64,000 nucleotides of DNA. Source: Hymenobacter terricola (GTDB taxonomy: Bacteria; Bacteroidota; Bacteroidia; Cytophagales; Hymenobacteraceae). Position 1 is the stretch's first letter. Each line of letters starts with the position of its first letter. The translations under genes were made by a program, and so were the position numbers. Positions 8,543-16,940 of this stretch are shown here, piece by piece. The stretch is taken from assembly GCF_017921975.2 (NCBI RefSeq), contig NZ_JAGEMO020000004.1, positions 248,001 to 312,000 of the forward strand, written 5' to 3'. Under the pieces are notes generated by a model. It was not told the origin of the DNA. It saw only the letters and a program-made list of their open reading frames with translations, and did not search any database.

Positions 8543-8761
8543 TTACAAATCCCAAACCGTGCTGCGCTGCTCGCGCATGGCGCGGCGCACGTTCATCCAA
8601 AACGCCCCGGCAAAGTAGAGCACGATGGGCGAGCCAAACGTGAAAAACGACGCGTACACAAACGACAAACGGACGCTGCGCGTACTGAAACCCCACTTTT
8701 GGGCCAGTGTTGAGCACAGGCCAAAAGACTGCGTTTCAAGGTAGTCGGTGAAGCGTTTCAT
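8543..8761 (-). CDS. PspC-domain protein
   Basis: A 72-residue PspC-domain protein. The N-terminal part (KRFTDYLETQSFGLCSTLAQKWGFSTRSVRL) is the soluble PspC fold. It is followed by one hydrophobic segment (SFVYASFFTFGSPIVLYFAGAF) and a basic tail (RRAMREQR). PspC-domain proteins sit in the inner membrane and take part in envelope-stress signalling in several phyla. No other psp gene is nearby, so its role here is only inferred. Confidence 0.82.
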   Translation of the reverse strand: MKRFTDYLETQSFGLCSTLAQKWGFSTRSVRLSFVYASFFTFGSPIVLYFAGAFWMNVRRAMREQRSTVWDL

Positions 8762-8878
8762 GGGCGGTTGCGGCTAACTAAAAACAGTTTCTCTGGGCTA
8801 AGATACGGCTTTGGACGGGGTAGGGCAAGCCCGGTAATGTAATTTCGCCGTTCCGAACCTGACTAATTCGGGGACTTT

Positions 8879-8886
8879 TACGTTTG
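8879..8886 (+). promoter_or_regulatory. candidate -7 box TACGTTTG for the TPR lipoprotein gene
   Basis: The sequence matches the Bacteroidota -7 consensus TAnnTTTG exactly and lies 37 bp before the ATG at 8924. No clear TTG element is seen at the -33 distance. Confidence 0.4.
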
Positions 8887-8923
8887 TAGGGGTGGTTTAT
8901 GTTTTCCCGCGTTGCACGTTTTG

Positions 8924-10732
8924 ATGAGATATTATTTGCGGCCGTTGGCCCACGGGCTGCTGGCAGCCACCTTGTTGCTATCGGCCTGCACCTTGCCTCG
9001 GGTGCTGAAAGAGGCCGAAGCCGGGCGCTCCGTAGTGGCCCGGCCCGCCGTGCTCACGGCCGCGGGCGAGGCCGTGCCCTTTGAAGTGGTGGCCCGCGTA
9101 CCGGCCCGGCACCTGCACAAAGGCGTGGTGTATGAGCTGCTGCTGCGCTACCGCTACGAGCACGGCCTGCGCGAAGACACCCTCGGCCGCATCGCCTTCA
9201 CCCTGGGCAACTACGTGTACGACGACGAGCGCAAGGGCCAGCTGGTGGCCACCCAAAAATTCAGCCTGCCCAACACGCCCGGCCGCAACCCCGGCGAGCT
9301 GCTCGCCCACGCCCAGGTGCGCGAGGTGAAAAAGAACGGCCGCGTGCTGCGCGCACCCGACGATGTGCGCGTGGCCCGCGGCATTGCCGACCCCGCCCGC
9401 CTCGTGACCCGCGAAGACACCGTGCTGGCCTTACTGCCCGAGCACGCCAGCAACGTGATGAGCGGCACCCGCGTGCTGCCCTTCTTTTTCGACGAGGACA
9501 AATGGTTTATCCGGGGCTATCTCGGCACCAACGTGCAGGCGTTGGAAGACCTCATCGACGCCAACCAACAGACCCGGCAGGTGCTCATCATCGCCGGCCA
9601 CTCGCCCGATTCGACCGATGCCCACAACCGGCTGCTGGCCAGCAAGCGCGTGCGCATGCTGCTCTACTACTACAAGCAGCGGGTAAAAACCTTCTCCTAT
9701 CTCAATAGGAATGAGAACATTCGCTACGATACCCTGGCCTACGTGCGCAAGTGGGACACCTTCCTGCAAAAGGTCACGACTTCGGCCCTGAAGGCCGACC
9801 AGATTGACTCCGTCGTCACCATCATCAACGAGACCAGGGGCACGTTTGAGGAGAAGGAAAAGGCGCTGCACCGGCTTTCGTCGTTCGACTACATCGAGCA
9901 ATACATCTACCCGGTGCTGCGCTTCGGCACCGTGGCCGTGACGTATTCCGCGCCCAAGCGCTACGATTCGGAGGTGTATCTGCTCTCGAAAAAAATTGTG
10001 GAAAAGCAGGTTGAAGCGGATGCCCTCACGCCGGAGGAGCTGCGCTATTCGGCAACGCTAACGCCGTTGCTAGCTGAGAAGCAGCGCATCTACGAAGTAT
10101 CCGCCGCCAACACCAACAGTTGGGAATCCTTCCACAACCTGGGCGTGGTGCTGTTGCAGCGCGCCGAAAAGGAGCCCACCGACAAAATCCAGAAAGCTTA
10201 CTATCACCGCGCCGCCGTCAACTTCACCCTGGCCGCCCACCGCAACCCCACGGCGGAGTTCTTCTACCACGCTGCCACCGCCTACCACCGCGCCGGCGAC
10301 CGCCTCGAAGCCCTGCAAAACTACGACTACGCCATCAAGCTGGGAGGCGCCCGGCCGCTGCTGCGCAAGATTTTTTCGGACCGCGCCGCCCTGGAAATCG
10401 AAGTTGGCCAGCCCGATGAAGCCTTGCGCAGCCTGCAATACGCCGGTCCCTCCTATCAGAACGCCTTGAACCGGGGCCTCATTGAAGTGGGCCGCGAGCA
10501 CTACGAGCTGGCCCTGGAGGAGTACCGCGTGGCCCAAAGCCTGCGCCCCACGGCCGCCGCGCCGGTTTACGGCATGGCCGTGGTGGCCGCCCGCCAGAAA
10601 AACGAGGATGCCGTGGGCAATTTTATCAAGCAGGCCGTGGTACTCGACCGCAGCTACGCCCAGCGCGCTGTCGAGGACCTGGAGTTTCAGGATTACGCGC
10701 AGGGCAAAGTATTTCGGGAGGCGCTTAAATAG
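8924..10732 (+). CDS. TPR-containing lipoprotein
   Basis: A 602-residue protein starting at the ATG at 8924, which gives a lipoprotein signal (RPLAHGLLAATLLLSAC, lipobox LSAC). Residues ~35-150 are beta-rich. Residues ~190-340 contain VLIIAGHSPDSTDAHNRLLA and helical segments; this resembles the OmpA-like pattern of a conserved self-reporting loop, but I would not assign it. Residues ~385-600 are tetratricopeptide-like repeats (WESFHNLGVVLLQRAEKEP; EFFYHAATAYHRAGDRLEAL; YELALEEYRVAQSL). It is likely a periplasm-facing outer-membrane scaffold. Its partners are unknown, and it is transcribed on its own. Confidence 0.7.
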   Translation: MRYYLRPLAHGLLAATLLLSACTLPRVLKEAEAGRSVVARPAVLTAAGEAVPFEVVARVPARHLHKGVVYELLLRYRYEHGLREDTLGRIAFTLGNYVYDDERKGQLVATQKFSLPNTPGRNPGELLAHAQVREVKKNGRVLRAPDDVRVARGIADPARLVTREDTVLALLPEHASNVMSGTRVLPFFFDEDKWFIRGYLGTNVQALEDLIDANQQTRQVLIIAGHSPDSTDAHNRLLASKRVRMLLYYYKQRVKTFSYLNRNENIRYDTLAYVRKWDTFLQKVTTSALKADQIDSVVTIINETRGTFEEKEKALHRLSSFDYIEQYIYPVLRFGTVAVTYSAPKRYDSEVYLLSKKIVEKQVEADALTPEELRYSATLTPLLAEKQRIYEVSAANTNSWESFHNLGVVLLQRAEKEPTDKIQKAYYHRAAVNFTLAAHRNPTAEFFYHAATAYHRAGDRLEALQNYDYAIKLGGARPLLRKIFSDRAALEIEVGQPDEALRSLQYAGPSYQNALNRGLIEVGREHYELALEEYRVAQSLRPTAAAPVYGMAVVAARQKNEDAVGNFIKQAVVLDRSYAQRAVEDLEFQDYAQGKVFREALK

Positions 10733-10828
10733 GGGAGGTGGGGAAAAGGGTAGAGGATAGAGGCTCCGAAGTATAAAAACCTCCCAGCATCCTCCTGCCC
10801 TTCTCCCGCTTACCCTCCTTCCCTAAAC

Positions 10829-10859
10829 TTGCCCGACACCCCGGCCTGTCGTAGCTTTG
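10829..10859 (+). promoter_or_regulatory. Bacteroidota-type promoter for pdhB
   Basis: TTG at 10829-10831, a 20-bp spacer, and TAGCTTTG at 10852-10859. This matches the TTG-N19/20-TAnnTTTG consensus of the primary sigma factor in this phylum. The start codon at 10897 lies 37 bp downstream. Confidence 0.65.
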
Positions 10860-10896
10860 CCACACGGCCCAATTGCGGCTTTACCAAACGAAAACC

Positions 10897-11880
10897 ATGC
10901 GTCAAATTCAATTCCGTGAGGCCTTGCGCGAGGCCCTGTCCGAGGAAATGCGCCGCGACCCGCGGGTGTTCCTGATGGGCGAAGAAGTAGCCCAGTACAA
11001 CGGGGCCTACAAAGTAAGCCAGGGCATGCTCGACGAGTTCGGCCCCGAGCGGGTGATTGACACCCCGATTGCTGAGCTGGGTTTCGCCGGCATCGGCGTG
11101 GGCGCGGCCGCCAACGGCCTGATTCCGGTCATCGAATTTATGACCTTCAACTTCTCGCTGGTTGCTATCGACCAGGTAATTAACTCGGCTGCCAAGCTCT
11201 ATTCGATGTCGGGCGGGCAATATTCCTGCCCCATTGTGTTCCGCGGCCCCACGGGCAACGCCGGCATGCTCAGCAGCCAGCACTCGCAGAACTTCGAAAA
11301 CTGGTATGCCAACACGCCCGGCCTGAAAGTGGTGGTTCCCTCGAACCCCTACGACGCCAAGGGCCTGCTGAAAGCCGCCATCCGCGACCCCGACCCCGTA
11401 ATTTTCATGGAATCGGAGCTGATGTACGGCGACAAGGGCGAAGTGCCCGAAGAAGAATACATCCTCGAAATCGGCAAGGCCAACATCGTGCGCCCCGGCA
11501 AACACGTGACCTTGGTGAGCTTCGGCAAAATGATGAAAATTGCCTACACTGCCGCCGATGAGCTGGCCAAAGAAGGCATTGAAGCCGAAGTAATTGACCT
11601 GCGCTCGGTGCGCCCGATTGATTACGACACGCTGGTGAATTCGGTGAAGAAAACCAACCGCATGGTGGTTATCGAAGAAGCCTGGCCCCTGGCCAGCATC
11701 TCGGGCGAGCTGGCCTACATCGTGCAGCGCCGCGCCTTCGATTTCCTCGATGCGCCCGTCATCCGCATCAACTGCGCCGACGTGCCCCTGCCCTACGCCC
11801 CCACGCTCATCGAAGCTTCGCTGCCCAACGTGGCCCGCGTGGTAAAAGCCGTGAAGGAAGTGACTTACGCCAAGGCGTAA
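10897..11880 (+). CDS. pdhB: pyruvate dehydrogenase E1 component, beta subunit
   Basis: 327 residues from the ATG at 10897 (MRQIQFREALREALSEEM). It has the transketolase-like pyrimidine-binding half with FLMGEEVAQYNGAYKVSQGM and RVIDTPIAELGFAGIGVGAA, where the Glu of the GEEV region activates thiamine diphosphate. The C-terminal transketolase domain has VTLVSFGKMMKIA and EVIDLRSVRPID. With the alpha subunit it decarboxylates pyruvate and acetylates the lipoyl domain of E2. The alpha subunit gene is not in this window, so the E1 subunits appear to be encoded apart. A strong promoter and a terminator bracket it as a single-gene unit. Confidence 0.93.
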   Translation: MRQIQFREALREALSEEMRRDPRVFLMGEEVAQYNGAYKVSQGMLDEFGPERVIDTPIAELGFAGIGVGAAANGLIPVIEFMTFNFSLVAIDQVINSAAKLYSMSGGQYSCPIVFRGPTGNAGMLSSQHSQNFENWYANTPGLKVVVPSNPYDAKGLLKAAIRDPDPVIFMESELMYGDKGEVPEEEYILEIGKANIVRPGKHVTLVSFGKMMKIAYTAADELAKEGIEAEVIDLRSVRPIDYDTLVNSVKKTNRMVVIEEAWPLASISGELAYIVQRRAFDFLDAPVIRINCADVPLPYAPTLIEASLPNVARVVKAVKEVTYAKA

Positions 11881-11898
11881 TTGCTCAAGGAGATAGTT

Positions 11899-11934
11899 AA
11901 AAGCCCCGCCAGCAATAGCTGGCGGGGCTTTTTT
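11899..11934 (+). terminator. rho-independent terminator of pdhB
   Basis: An 11-bp GC-rich stem (GCCCCGCCAGC / GCTGGCGGGGC) with an AATA loop is followed by six T residues. It lies 19 bp after the pdhB stop. Confidence 0.88.
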
Positions 11935-12011
11935 GTGTATTACGTATTCCAGTCGATTGCTCGAAACAAGCATCGCTTATCTGATTGCTTCAGCAGAACA
12001 CCCACGACAAA

Positions 12012-13496
12012 TCATTCAGAAGGGCCAACTTCAGTATACAGCGCGCTTCCGTCCAGGTTACGGGGCCCTTTTTCGAGCTGAATCTGACAATCTGCCGACG
12101 TCGAAAAAGCAACTACCATAACGGCGGCATAGCCCAAAGCCCAGGCCGCCCGCCGTTTGGTTGTGGCCGCCCGCCACGCCCGCAGCGGGTGCGCGCCAAA
12201 AGCCACGGCCGCGCTCAGCAGCAAGTGCAGCGGCAACAAAAACCGGCATTCTATAGCCACCGGCACCGCGCCCAGGCAAGGCATGAGCAGGGCTGCCAAA
12301 ACCAGCCCCCCCCGCCGGCGCGTCCCAAAGCGGTTCCGCTTGCTTAGCAATACCACGCACCCGCCCAGCAGCAAGGTGTAGTTGAGCCAGGCAAGGGGCC
12401 ACGATGCAACGTAAACCCGCCGGACGTAGGGAGAAGGATATTGCAAGTCCAGCCCATTGAAAACGTGCCGTAGCCAACTGCCCATAATGACAAACGGGTG
12501 CTGTTTAGCTAATTGCAGGTATTGCGCCTGGCTCTCAAGTTTTGGTCGCCTGAGGGTGGCAAACAAGGCTACGCCACGCGGGTCGGAAAAAAACATTTGC
12601 GGGCGCGGAAAGTCGTCGGCCACACTGGTTTCGTATTTCTGGTACTGTAAGCCCCATTCCAGCTGCTGCAGATATAACCCATCGGGATACCGACTATCCT
12701 TGGCCAATACCCAAGGAGTATGCCTCTTGAAATTGTGGGAATTTATGGCAAACTGCGGGGCCAGCACCGCGGCCAGCCCGGCAATTATAGCTCCCCGCCA
12801 AACCCAGTTCTTCCGGCCAGCTGGCGCTGCGGAAGCGCCTGGGGGAGTGTGCTGCGGGAGCAATGCCAGGAGCCCGGCAAACGGCAGCACCATCACAAAC
12901 ACCGGACGCATGTTGGCCGATGCGCCCAGCGCGATACCAGCCAGCAGCCCACCTAGCACGGTGCGGCCGCTCAGCAAAGCCCAAAGCGCAGCTGCAAGGG
13001 CAAATAATCCCGGAAAATCACTGAGCGGGAAATTGAAATAATCGCGCCACAACCCGAAGCCCAGCAACCCAAACACCAGGCGCCGGGCCAGAGAAACCGC
13101 CGGAGCAGCGGGCCCCGCGGCGGCCCGCCACAGGGCCGGCCCCAGGGCCCCAAAAAGCACCGCGGCCGTGATTACGCCCAAAGGCCACATCAGCACAATG
13201 GGCTCCAGGCCGAGGTGAGGGCCGGCAATGGCAAACGGCGCGAGCAGCAGCGGCAGCAGGTAGCCGCGCATGCTGCTGGCAAACGAGAACAACTCGAAAG
13301 CGCCCGTTTTGCCGTACTGCCGGCCCAGGGTCCAGTATTGGGCCGCGTCGTAGTACAGGGCATGAAAGCCCGAATTGGGTAAATAGATGGCGTAGACGAC
13401 CAGCAGCAGGGCCACCGCCGTCAGCGCGGGCCGGGCCTGCGCCCAGGCCCACGCCTGCGCGGCCCGCGACCCGGCCCCAAATAACAAAAACCCCAT
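12012..13496 (-). CDS. polytopic membrane protein, GT39/ArnT-like glycosyltransferase candidate
   Basis: 494 residues with about 10-12 hydrophobic helices. The N-terminal loop after helix 1 reads YLPNSGFHALYYDAAQYWTLGRQYGKTG, with acidic residues placed as in the first periplasmic loop of polyprenyl-phosphate-sugar transferases (PMT/ArnT-like, GT-C fold). A soluble stretch around residues 255-330 separates two membrane blocks. GT-C enzymes transfer sugars from lipid carriers on the periplasmic side. The match is by architecture only. A run of eight C residues on the plus strand (12306-12313) lies inside the coding region. Confidence 0.5.
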   Translation of the reverse strand: MGFLLFGAGSRAAQAWAWAQARPALTAVALLLVVYAIYLPNSGFHALYYDAAQYWTLGRQYGKTGAFELFSFASSMRGYLLPLLLAPFAIAGPHLGLEPIVLMWPLGVITAAVLFGALGPALWRAAAGPAAPAVSLARRLVFGLLGFGLWRDYFNFPLSDFPGLFALAAALWALLSGRTVLGGLLAGIALGASANMRPVFVMVLPFAGLLALLPQHTPPGASAAPAGRKNWVWRGAIIAGLAAVLAPQFAINSHNFKRHTPWVLAKDSRYPDGLYLQQLEWGLQYQKYETSVADDFPRPQMFFSDPRGVALFATLRRPKLESQAQYLQLAKQHPFVIMGSWLRHVFNGLDLQYPSPYVRRVYVASWPLAWLNYTLLLGGCVVLLSKRNRFGTRRRGGLVLAALLMPCLGAVPVAIECRFLLPLHLLLSAAVAFGAHPLRAWRAATTKRRAAWALGYAAVMVVAFSTSADCQIQLEKGPRNLDGSALYTEVGPSE

Positions 13497-13538
13497 GAAA
13501 GCAAATTGAAGTACCTGGCCAGAATGCCGCCGTATCCG

Positions 13539-13557
13539 TATCTTTTCGTCAAAGCTA
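13539..13557. promoter_or_regulatory. overlapping divergent promoter boxes
   Basis: TAGCTTTG on the minus strand (13557-13550) is an exact TAnnTTTG match pointing at the membrane-protein gene. TATCTTTT on the plus strand (13539-13546) is a near match pointing at the DinB gene. The two boxes almost touch, so polymerase binding on one side may exclude the other. Confidence 0.4.
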
Positions 13558-13592
13558 CAGTTCCCTCCTCTTCTGATTTAATTCCCACCTCT

Positions 13593-14159
13593 ATGAACCA
13601 CCGCCTCCACCTCAAATTTGAACAGCTGGAACGGGCCACCGAACGCTTGCTGACTTCGGCGGAAGCCCTGGGGCCGGACGCGGCCAGGGCACCCGCACCG
13701 GGGAACTGGTCGGCCACGCAGGTGGTGCATCATCTTTTTTTTATCGAGAGCAACATCGTTCAGTACGTCCAGAAGAAAATCCAGTCGGAAGAGCTGTTGC
13801 CCAAAGTGGGCCTGCTCACCCGGTTGCGCGTGGGCCTGGTGCGCCTGCTGCTGCGCCTGCCGGGCCTGAAATTCAAAGCCCCCCGGGGCGTGGCCACGCT
13901 CACCGATACCGGCGAAGTGCCCACCTTGCCCGAAATGCGGCTAAAATGGGAAGCGTTGCGCCGCCAGCTCGAGCGTCTGCTCAACGAGTTTCCGGGCCGG
14001 CAGCTGAACCGGGCGGTATTTCCCCACCCCCGTTCCGGCCGCATCACCATCTACCAGGTGGTAGAGCACCTCGTGGACCATCTGCTGCACCACCAGCAGC
14101 AGCTGGACCGCATCACCAAAGCCTTGCGCCCGGCGGCGCCGGCCCTCGCAAAAAACTAA
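13593..14159 (+). CDS. DinB-family protein
   Basis: 188 residues from the ATG at 13593. It has the four-helix DinB/YfiT layout with three spaced metal-ligand His positions: NWSATQVVHHLFFIES (helix 2, ~residue 45), and near the C-terminus IYQVVEHLVDHLLHHQQQLDRI. DinB-like proteins are metal-binding helical bundles, some acting as thiol transferases; most have no known substrate. The family assignment is good; the function is open. Confidence 0.78.
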   Translation: MNHRLHLKFEQLERATERLLTSAEALGPDAARAPAPGNWSATQVVHHLFFIESNIVQYVQKKIQSEELLPKVGLLTRLRVGLVRLLLRLPGLKFKAPRGVATLTDTGEVPTLPEMRLKWEALRRQLERLLNEFPGRQLNRAVFPHPRSGRITIYQVVEHLVDHLLHHQQQLDRITKALRPAAPALAKN

Positions 14160-14163
14160 CAAC

Positions 14164-14592
14164 TCAGCGGACCAGGGCCACAAACGGCTCCATGGAGGCA
14201 AAAGCCGCCGCCAGCTCGGCGGGCGGCACGGTGAGCTTGCGCCGGTCGAGGTCGAGCCAGGCGCCGTCCACGGTTACGGTGGCGGCCACGCGGCCATCGG
14301 CTTTGAAGATGGTGTGCACGATGGTCCAGCGCGAACCGTCGGCGTTGACGGCCGCCAACCGGCCATCGACCCGGATTTCCTCGCCAATGTTGACTTCTTT
14401 CAGGAACCTGGTTTCTTCCCGGAACAGGATGGGCCCCAGGCGCAGCTGCGCGAAACGGCGCACATCGTAGCCCCATTTGGCGAGCAGCACCACCCGCTGG
14501 TCGGCGGCGTAATCGGCGTAGGCAGAGTGGCGCATGTGGCCGTTGGGGTCCATATCGGCCCAGCGGGTGCGGTAGGTAATGGCGTCGGTCAT
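14164..14592 (-). CDS. acyl-CoA thioesterase, hot-dog fold
   Basis: 142 residues with the 4-hydroxybenzoyl-CoA thioesterase/YbgC pattern: YRTRWADMDPNGHMRHSAYADY near the N-terminus, where the Asp in the WADMDPNGHM motif is the usual catalytic residue. The beta strands FLKEVNIGEEIRVDGRL and AAVTVDGAWLDLDRRKL follow. It should hydrolyse a short- or medium-chain acyl-CoA in the cytosol. It converges on the DinB gene with a 4-bp gap. Upstream lies a palindromic repeat shared with the end of the neighbouring methyltransferase gene. Confidence 0.82.
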   Translation of the reverse strand: MTDAITYRTRWADMDPNGHMRHSAYADYAADQRVVLLAKWGYDVRRFAQLRLGPILFREETRFLKEVNIGEEIRVDGRLAAVNADGSRWTIVHTIFKADGRVAATVTVDGAWLDLDRRKLTVPPAELAAAFASMEPFVALVR

Positions 14593-14596
14593 AATT

Positions 14597-14675
14597 AGTG
14601 AACAGTTAGCAGGGTGCAGTTAACAAGAAAATAGGGTGGTGATTTTGTCCACTGCTAACTGTTCACTGCTAACTG
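14597..14675. repeat. inverted repeat element (AGTGAACAGTTAGCAG family)
   Basis: Perfect 16-bp arms at 14597-14612 and 14652-14667. The unit ACTGCTAACTG is repeated twice at the right end (14651-14661 and 14665-14675). The right arm contains the stop codon and last residues of the methyltransferase gene. Confidence 0.75.
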
Positions 14676-15404
14676 ATTTAAAGGCATGAGGCGCACGAGG
14701 TACTGCTCGTCGTCGTCTTCGCCCAGGAATTCGGCGGTGTAGCCGGCAGTTTCGGCCGCGTCGTTGAGCAGCGCGGCATCGATGAACAGCCAGGGGAAAG
14801 AAGCCCCGGTGTGGCCCGCGTAGCTAAGGGAGTATGTTACTTCGCCGTAGTACGGGCCGTTGAGGTTGATGCGCAGCGCGCCGTCCTCGTCTTCGTAGAG
14901 GTAGCGCACGTCGGAGGACGTGGCCAGAATCTGGCCGTCCGGGGCCAGCAGCGTGCGGGCGTGGGCCAGAAATTTATCCAATCCATCGAGGGTGCCCGCG
15001 AGGCCGAGGCCGTTCATGAGCAGCAATATGGTGTCGTAGGGCAGCTCGGTGGGCGCCAGCGGGGCAAACAGGTCGTGCCGGGCCACCACATGCACGCCGC
15101 GCTCGCTCATCACCTGCGCGGCTCCAGCCGATACGTCCACGGCTTTCACGTCGAAGCCCCGGCTTTGCAGCTCCAGGGAATGGCAGCCGGCGCCGGCGCC
15201 CAGGTCCAGCACGCGGCCCCGGCTTTCGTCGAGGGCCAGGCGCTCCAGCTCAGGCATCAGAAGCAGGGTGCGGAAGAAGTAGGCGGCGGGCAGGGGCTCG
15301 TCATCGGCCACGTTGCAGTGCACGGTGAGGGTGGCTTCGGGGTCGCCGTGGTGGTAGGCCAGCAGGGCGTGGCCGAGAACGTCGGGGGCGGTGGTCGTCG
15401 TCAT
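14655..15404 (-). CDS. class I SAM-dependent methyltransferase
   Basis: 249 residues from the ATG whose complement lies at 15402-15404. The SAM-binding motif I is GRVLDLGAGAGCHSLELQSRG (around residues 75-95), followed by FDVKAVDVSAGAAQVM (motif II acidic residue) and PYDTILLLMNGLGLAG (motif IV). The C-terminus (YLVRLMPLNQLAVNS) ends inside a palindromic repeat, so the last residues are encoded by repeat DNA. The substrate is unknown. Confidence 0.8.
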   Translation of the reverse strand: MTTTTAPDVLGHALLAYHHGDPEATLTVHCNVADDEPLPAAYFFRTLLLMPELERLALDESRGRVLDLGAGAGCHSLELQSRGFDVKAVDVSAGAAQVMSERGVHVVARHDLFAPLAPTELPYDTILLLMNGLGLAGTLDGLDKFLAHARTLLAPDGQILATSSDVRYLYEDEDGALRINLNGPYYGEVTYSLSYAGHTGASFPWLFIDAALLNDAAETAGYTAEFLGEDDDEQYLVRLMPLNQLAVNS

Positions 15405-15524
15405 GGAGAATAGTTGGGCAGCGGGGCCGGGAATACCCAGCAACCGCTTCGAAGCCGAAAAGTACCCAAAACTTCGCGGCCCGGCCGGGCGTTTGGGTTG
15501 CAGCTCGCCCTTTTAGCTACCGCC

Positions 15525-15698
15525 ATGCTCCCCGCCAAACTTCGCAAAGGCCAGTTACCCACCAAAATCTGCGTTACCTGCGGCCGCCCGTTCGAGTACC
15601 GCAAAAAGTGGCGCGCCAACTGGGATGAGGTGAAATATTGCGGCGAAAAATGCCAGCGCAACCGGCCGGCGGCCGGCCCCACCGGTCCGGCGGACTGA
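15525..15698 (+). CDS. DUF2256 zinc-ribbon-like protein
   Basis: 57 residues from the ATG at 15525. It shows the DUF2256 signature: KICVTCGRPFEYRKKW, then WDEVKYCGEKCQRNR, with two CxxC-type pairs (CVTC; CGEKC) likely to bind one zinc. The family is small and its function is unknown. Confidence 0.82.
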   Translation: MLPAKLRKGQLPTKICVTCGRPFEYRKKWRANWDEVKYCGEKCQRNRPAAGPTGPAD

Positions 15699-15793
15699 AG
15701 TTGGCCGTATCTTTTCGGCGCGATACCCCGTTCTGAACGAAAAAGCAAAATTGCCGCTCCCGCTCGTTTAATCAGCATTACCCAACCCCCTGC

Positions 15794-16084
15794 ATGGCTT
15801 CTAACCTCGACTATCTGGACCCCGCGCTGATTCCGCTGGAAGAAAAAGTAAAAGCCTACCTCGAAGCCGAAAAGGCCCTGCGCAAACCCACCGATTCGGC
15901 CCAGCAACCCTCCCCTTCGCGGAGCGAGCTGGCGCGGTTAGAGCAGGAAATCATCGCCCTCCTCCCCACCCGCGACGAATGGGTGAAAGTGAACCTCGGC
16001 TACGGCCCCAGCCGCGTGGGCGCCTGGCATGTGCCGGCCATGGGCGGCGCACCGGAGCGCTACGAGCTGCGCATCGTGCATTGA
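15794..16084 (+). CDS. hypothetical protein
   Basis: 96 residues, not recognised. The N-terminal half is helical and charged (LIPLEEKVKAYLEAEKALRKP), followed by a Ser/Pro-rich linker and ELARLEQEIIALLPTRDEWVKVNLGYGPSRVGAW. There is no signal peptide or membrane segment, so it is probably cytosolic. A near-consensus -7 box TATCTTTT lies at 15718-15725. It converges on the molybdopterin oxidoreductase gene with a 7-bp gap. Confidence 0.5.
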   Translation: MASNLDYLDPALIPLEEKVKAYLEAEKALRKPTDSAQQPSPSRSELARLEQEIIALLPTRDEWVKVNLGYGPSRVGAWHVPAMGGAPERYELRIVH

Positions 16085-16091
16085 GAGGCTC

Positions 16092-16925
16092 TCAATGCCC
16101 GGCGTCCCAGTCGTAGCCCAGCTCGGCCCAATAGTCTTTGGGGCGGGTATCGGCGAAGGCGATGGTGCCGATGCGCTTGAGGTGCTTGATGCCGTACTTG
16201 AGCGGGGTGACCAGGCGCAGCGGCGCGCCGTGCGCGGAAGTGAGGGGCGCGCCGTTCATTTCGTAGCACAGCAGCGTTTGGGGGTGCAGGGCGCTGTGTA
16301 TGTCGAGGCCCACGTAATACTGCTCGTCGGGGGTGAGCATGCCCACGTAGGGCGCGAGGTCGGCGGGCGGATTGAGGGGGTCGGCAGGGCGGCCGCTGCG
16401 GGTGGCCAGCGGGTAGCGGGCCAGAAAATCGGAGAGGCGCGCGCCGGCCCAGTGCACCACCACGCTCCAGCCTTCGATGCACTTGAGTTCGGTGGTCATC
16501 TCGATTTTGGGCAGGGCTTTCACATCGGCCAGGGTAAATTCCTGGGTTTTGGTGGTGCCGTAGCCCTGCACGCGCAGGCGCCAGGCGTCAAGGTCCACTT
16601 CGTCGTCGAGGCCAACATCGCCGTTTTCGCGGGGCGTTTGGGCGCGGCTGCGGGCGAACTCGGGGGCGAGACGCGTTTCCTTAAAATACGCGCTGCTGAG
16701 GCGGCTGTTGGCGTCCAGCACCTTGCGCAGCGGGTGCGGAATGCCGGCATCGTCGGGACGCGAGAGCAGCCAGCGCCAGCCGCCCAGGCCGGCCAGGCCG
16801 GCCAGGCCAAGGCCAATGAAGGACCGGCGCGAGCGGCGGCGCGCTTCGGCCAGCACCACCGCTTCGGACTGGAGCGGCGCTTGCGGGGCCGGCGGTGAGG
16901 CTGGGGATTTAATTTCGTCAGTCAT
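16092..16925 (-). CDS. Tat-exported molybdopterin-dependent oxidoreductase (SUOX/MsrP-like)
   Basis: 277 residues. A twin-arginine signal (RRSRRSFIGLGLAGLAGLGGW, starting near residue 30) is followed by the oxidoreductase molybdopterin-binding fold of the sulfite-oxidase family. Cys149 in ELKCIEGWSVVVHW is the expected molybdenum ligand. Family blocks LTSAHGAPLRLVTP and YGIKHLKRI are near the C-terminus. It has no heme or dimerisation domain, as in MsrP/YedY. The upstream gene, 15 bp away, encodes a membrane cytochrome b. Together they suggest a periplasmic redox enzyme taking electrons from, or passing them to, the membrane pool. The substrate is unknown. Confidence 0.85.
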   Translation of the reverse strand: MTDEIKSPASPPAPQAPLQSEAVVLAEARRRSRRSFIGLGLAGLAGLGGWRWLLSRPDDAGIPHPLRKVLDANSRLSSAYFKETRLAPEFARSRAQTPRENGDVGLDDEVDLDAWRLRVQGYGTTKTQEFTLADVKALPKIEMTTELKCIEGWSVVVHWAGARLSDFLARYPLATRSGRPADPLNPPADLAPYVGMLTPDEQYYVGLDIHSALHPQTLLCYEMNGAPLTSAHGAPLRLVTPLKYGIKHLKRIGTIAFADTRPKDYWAELGYDWDAGH

Positions 16926-16940
16926 ACCGAAAAGGCTGCG

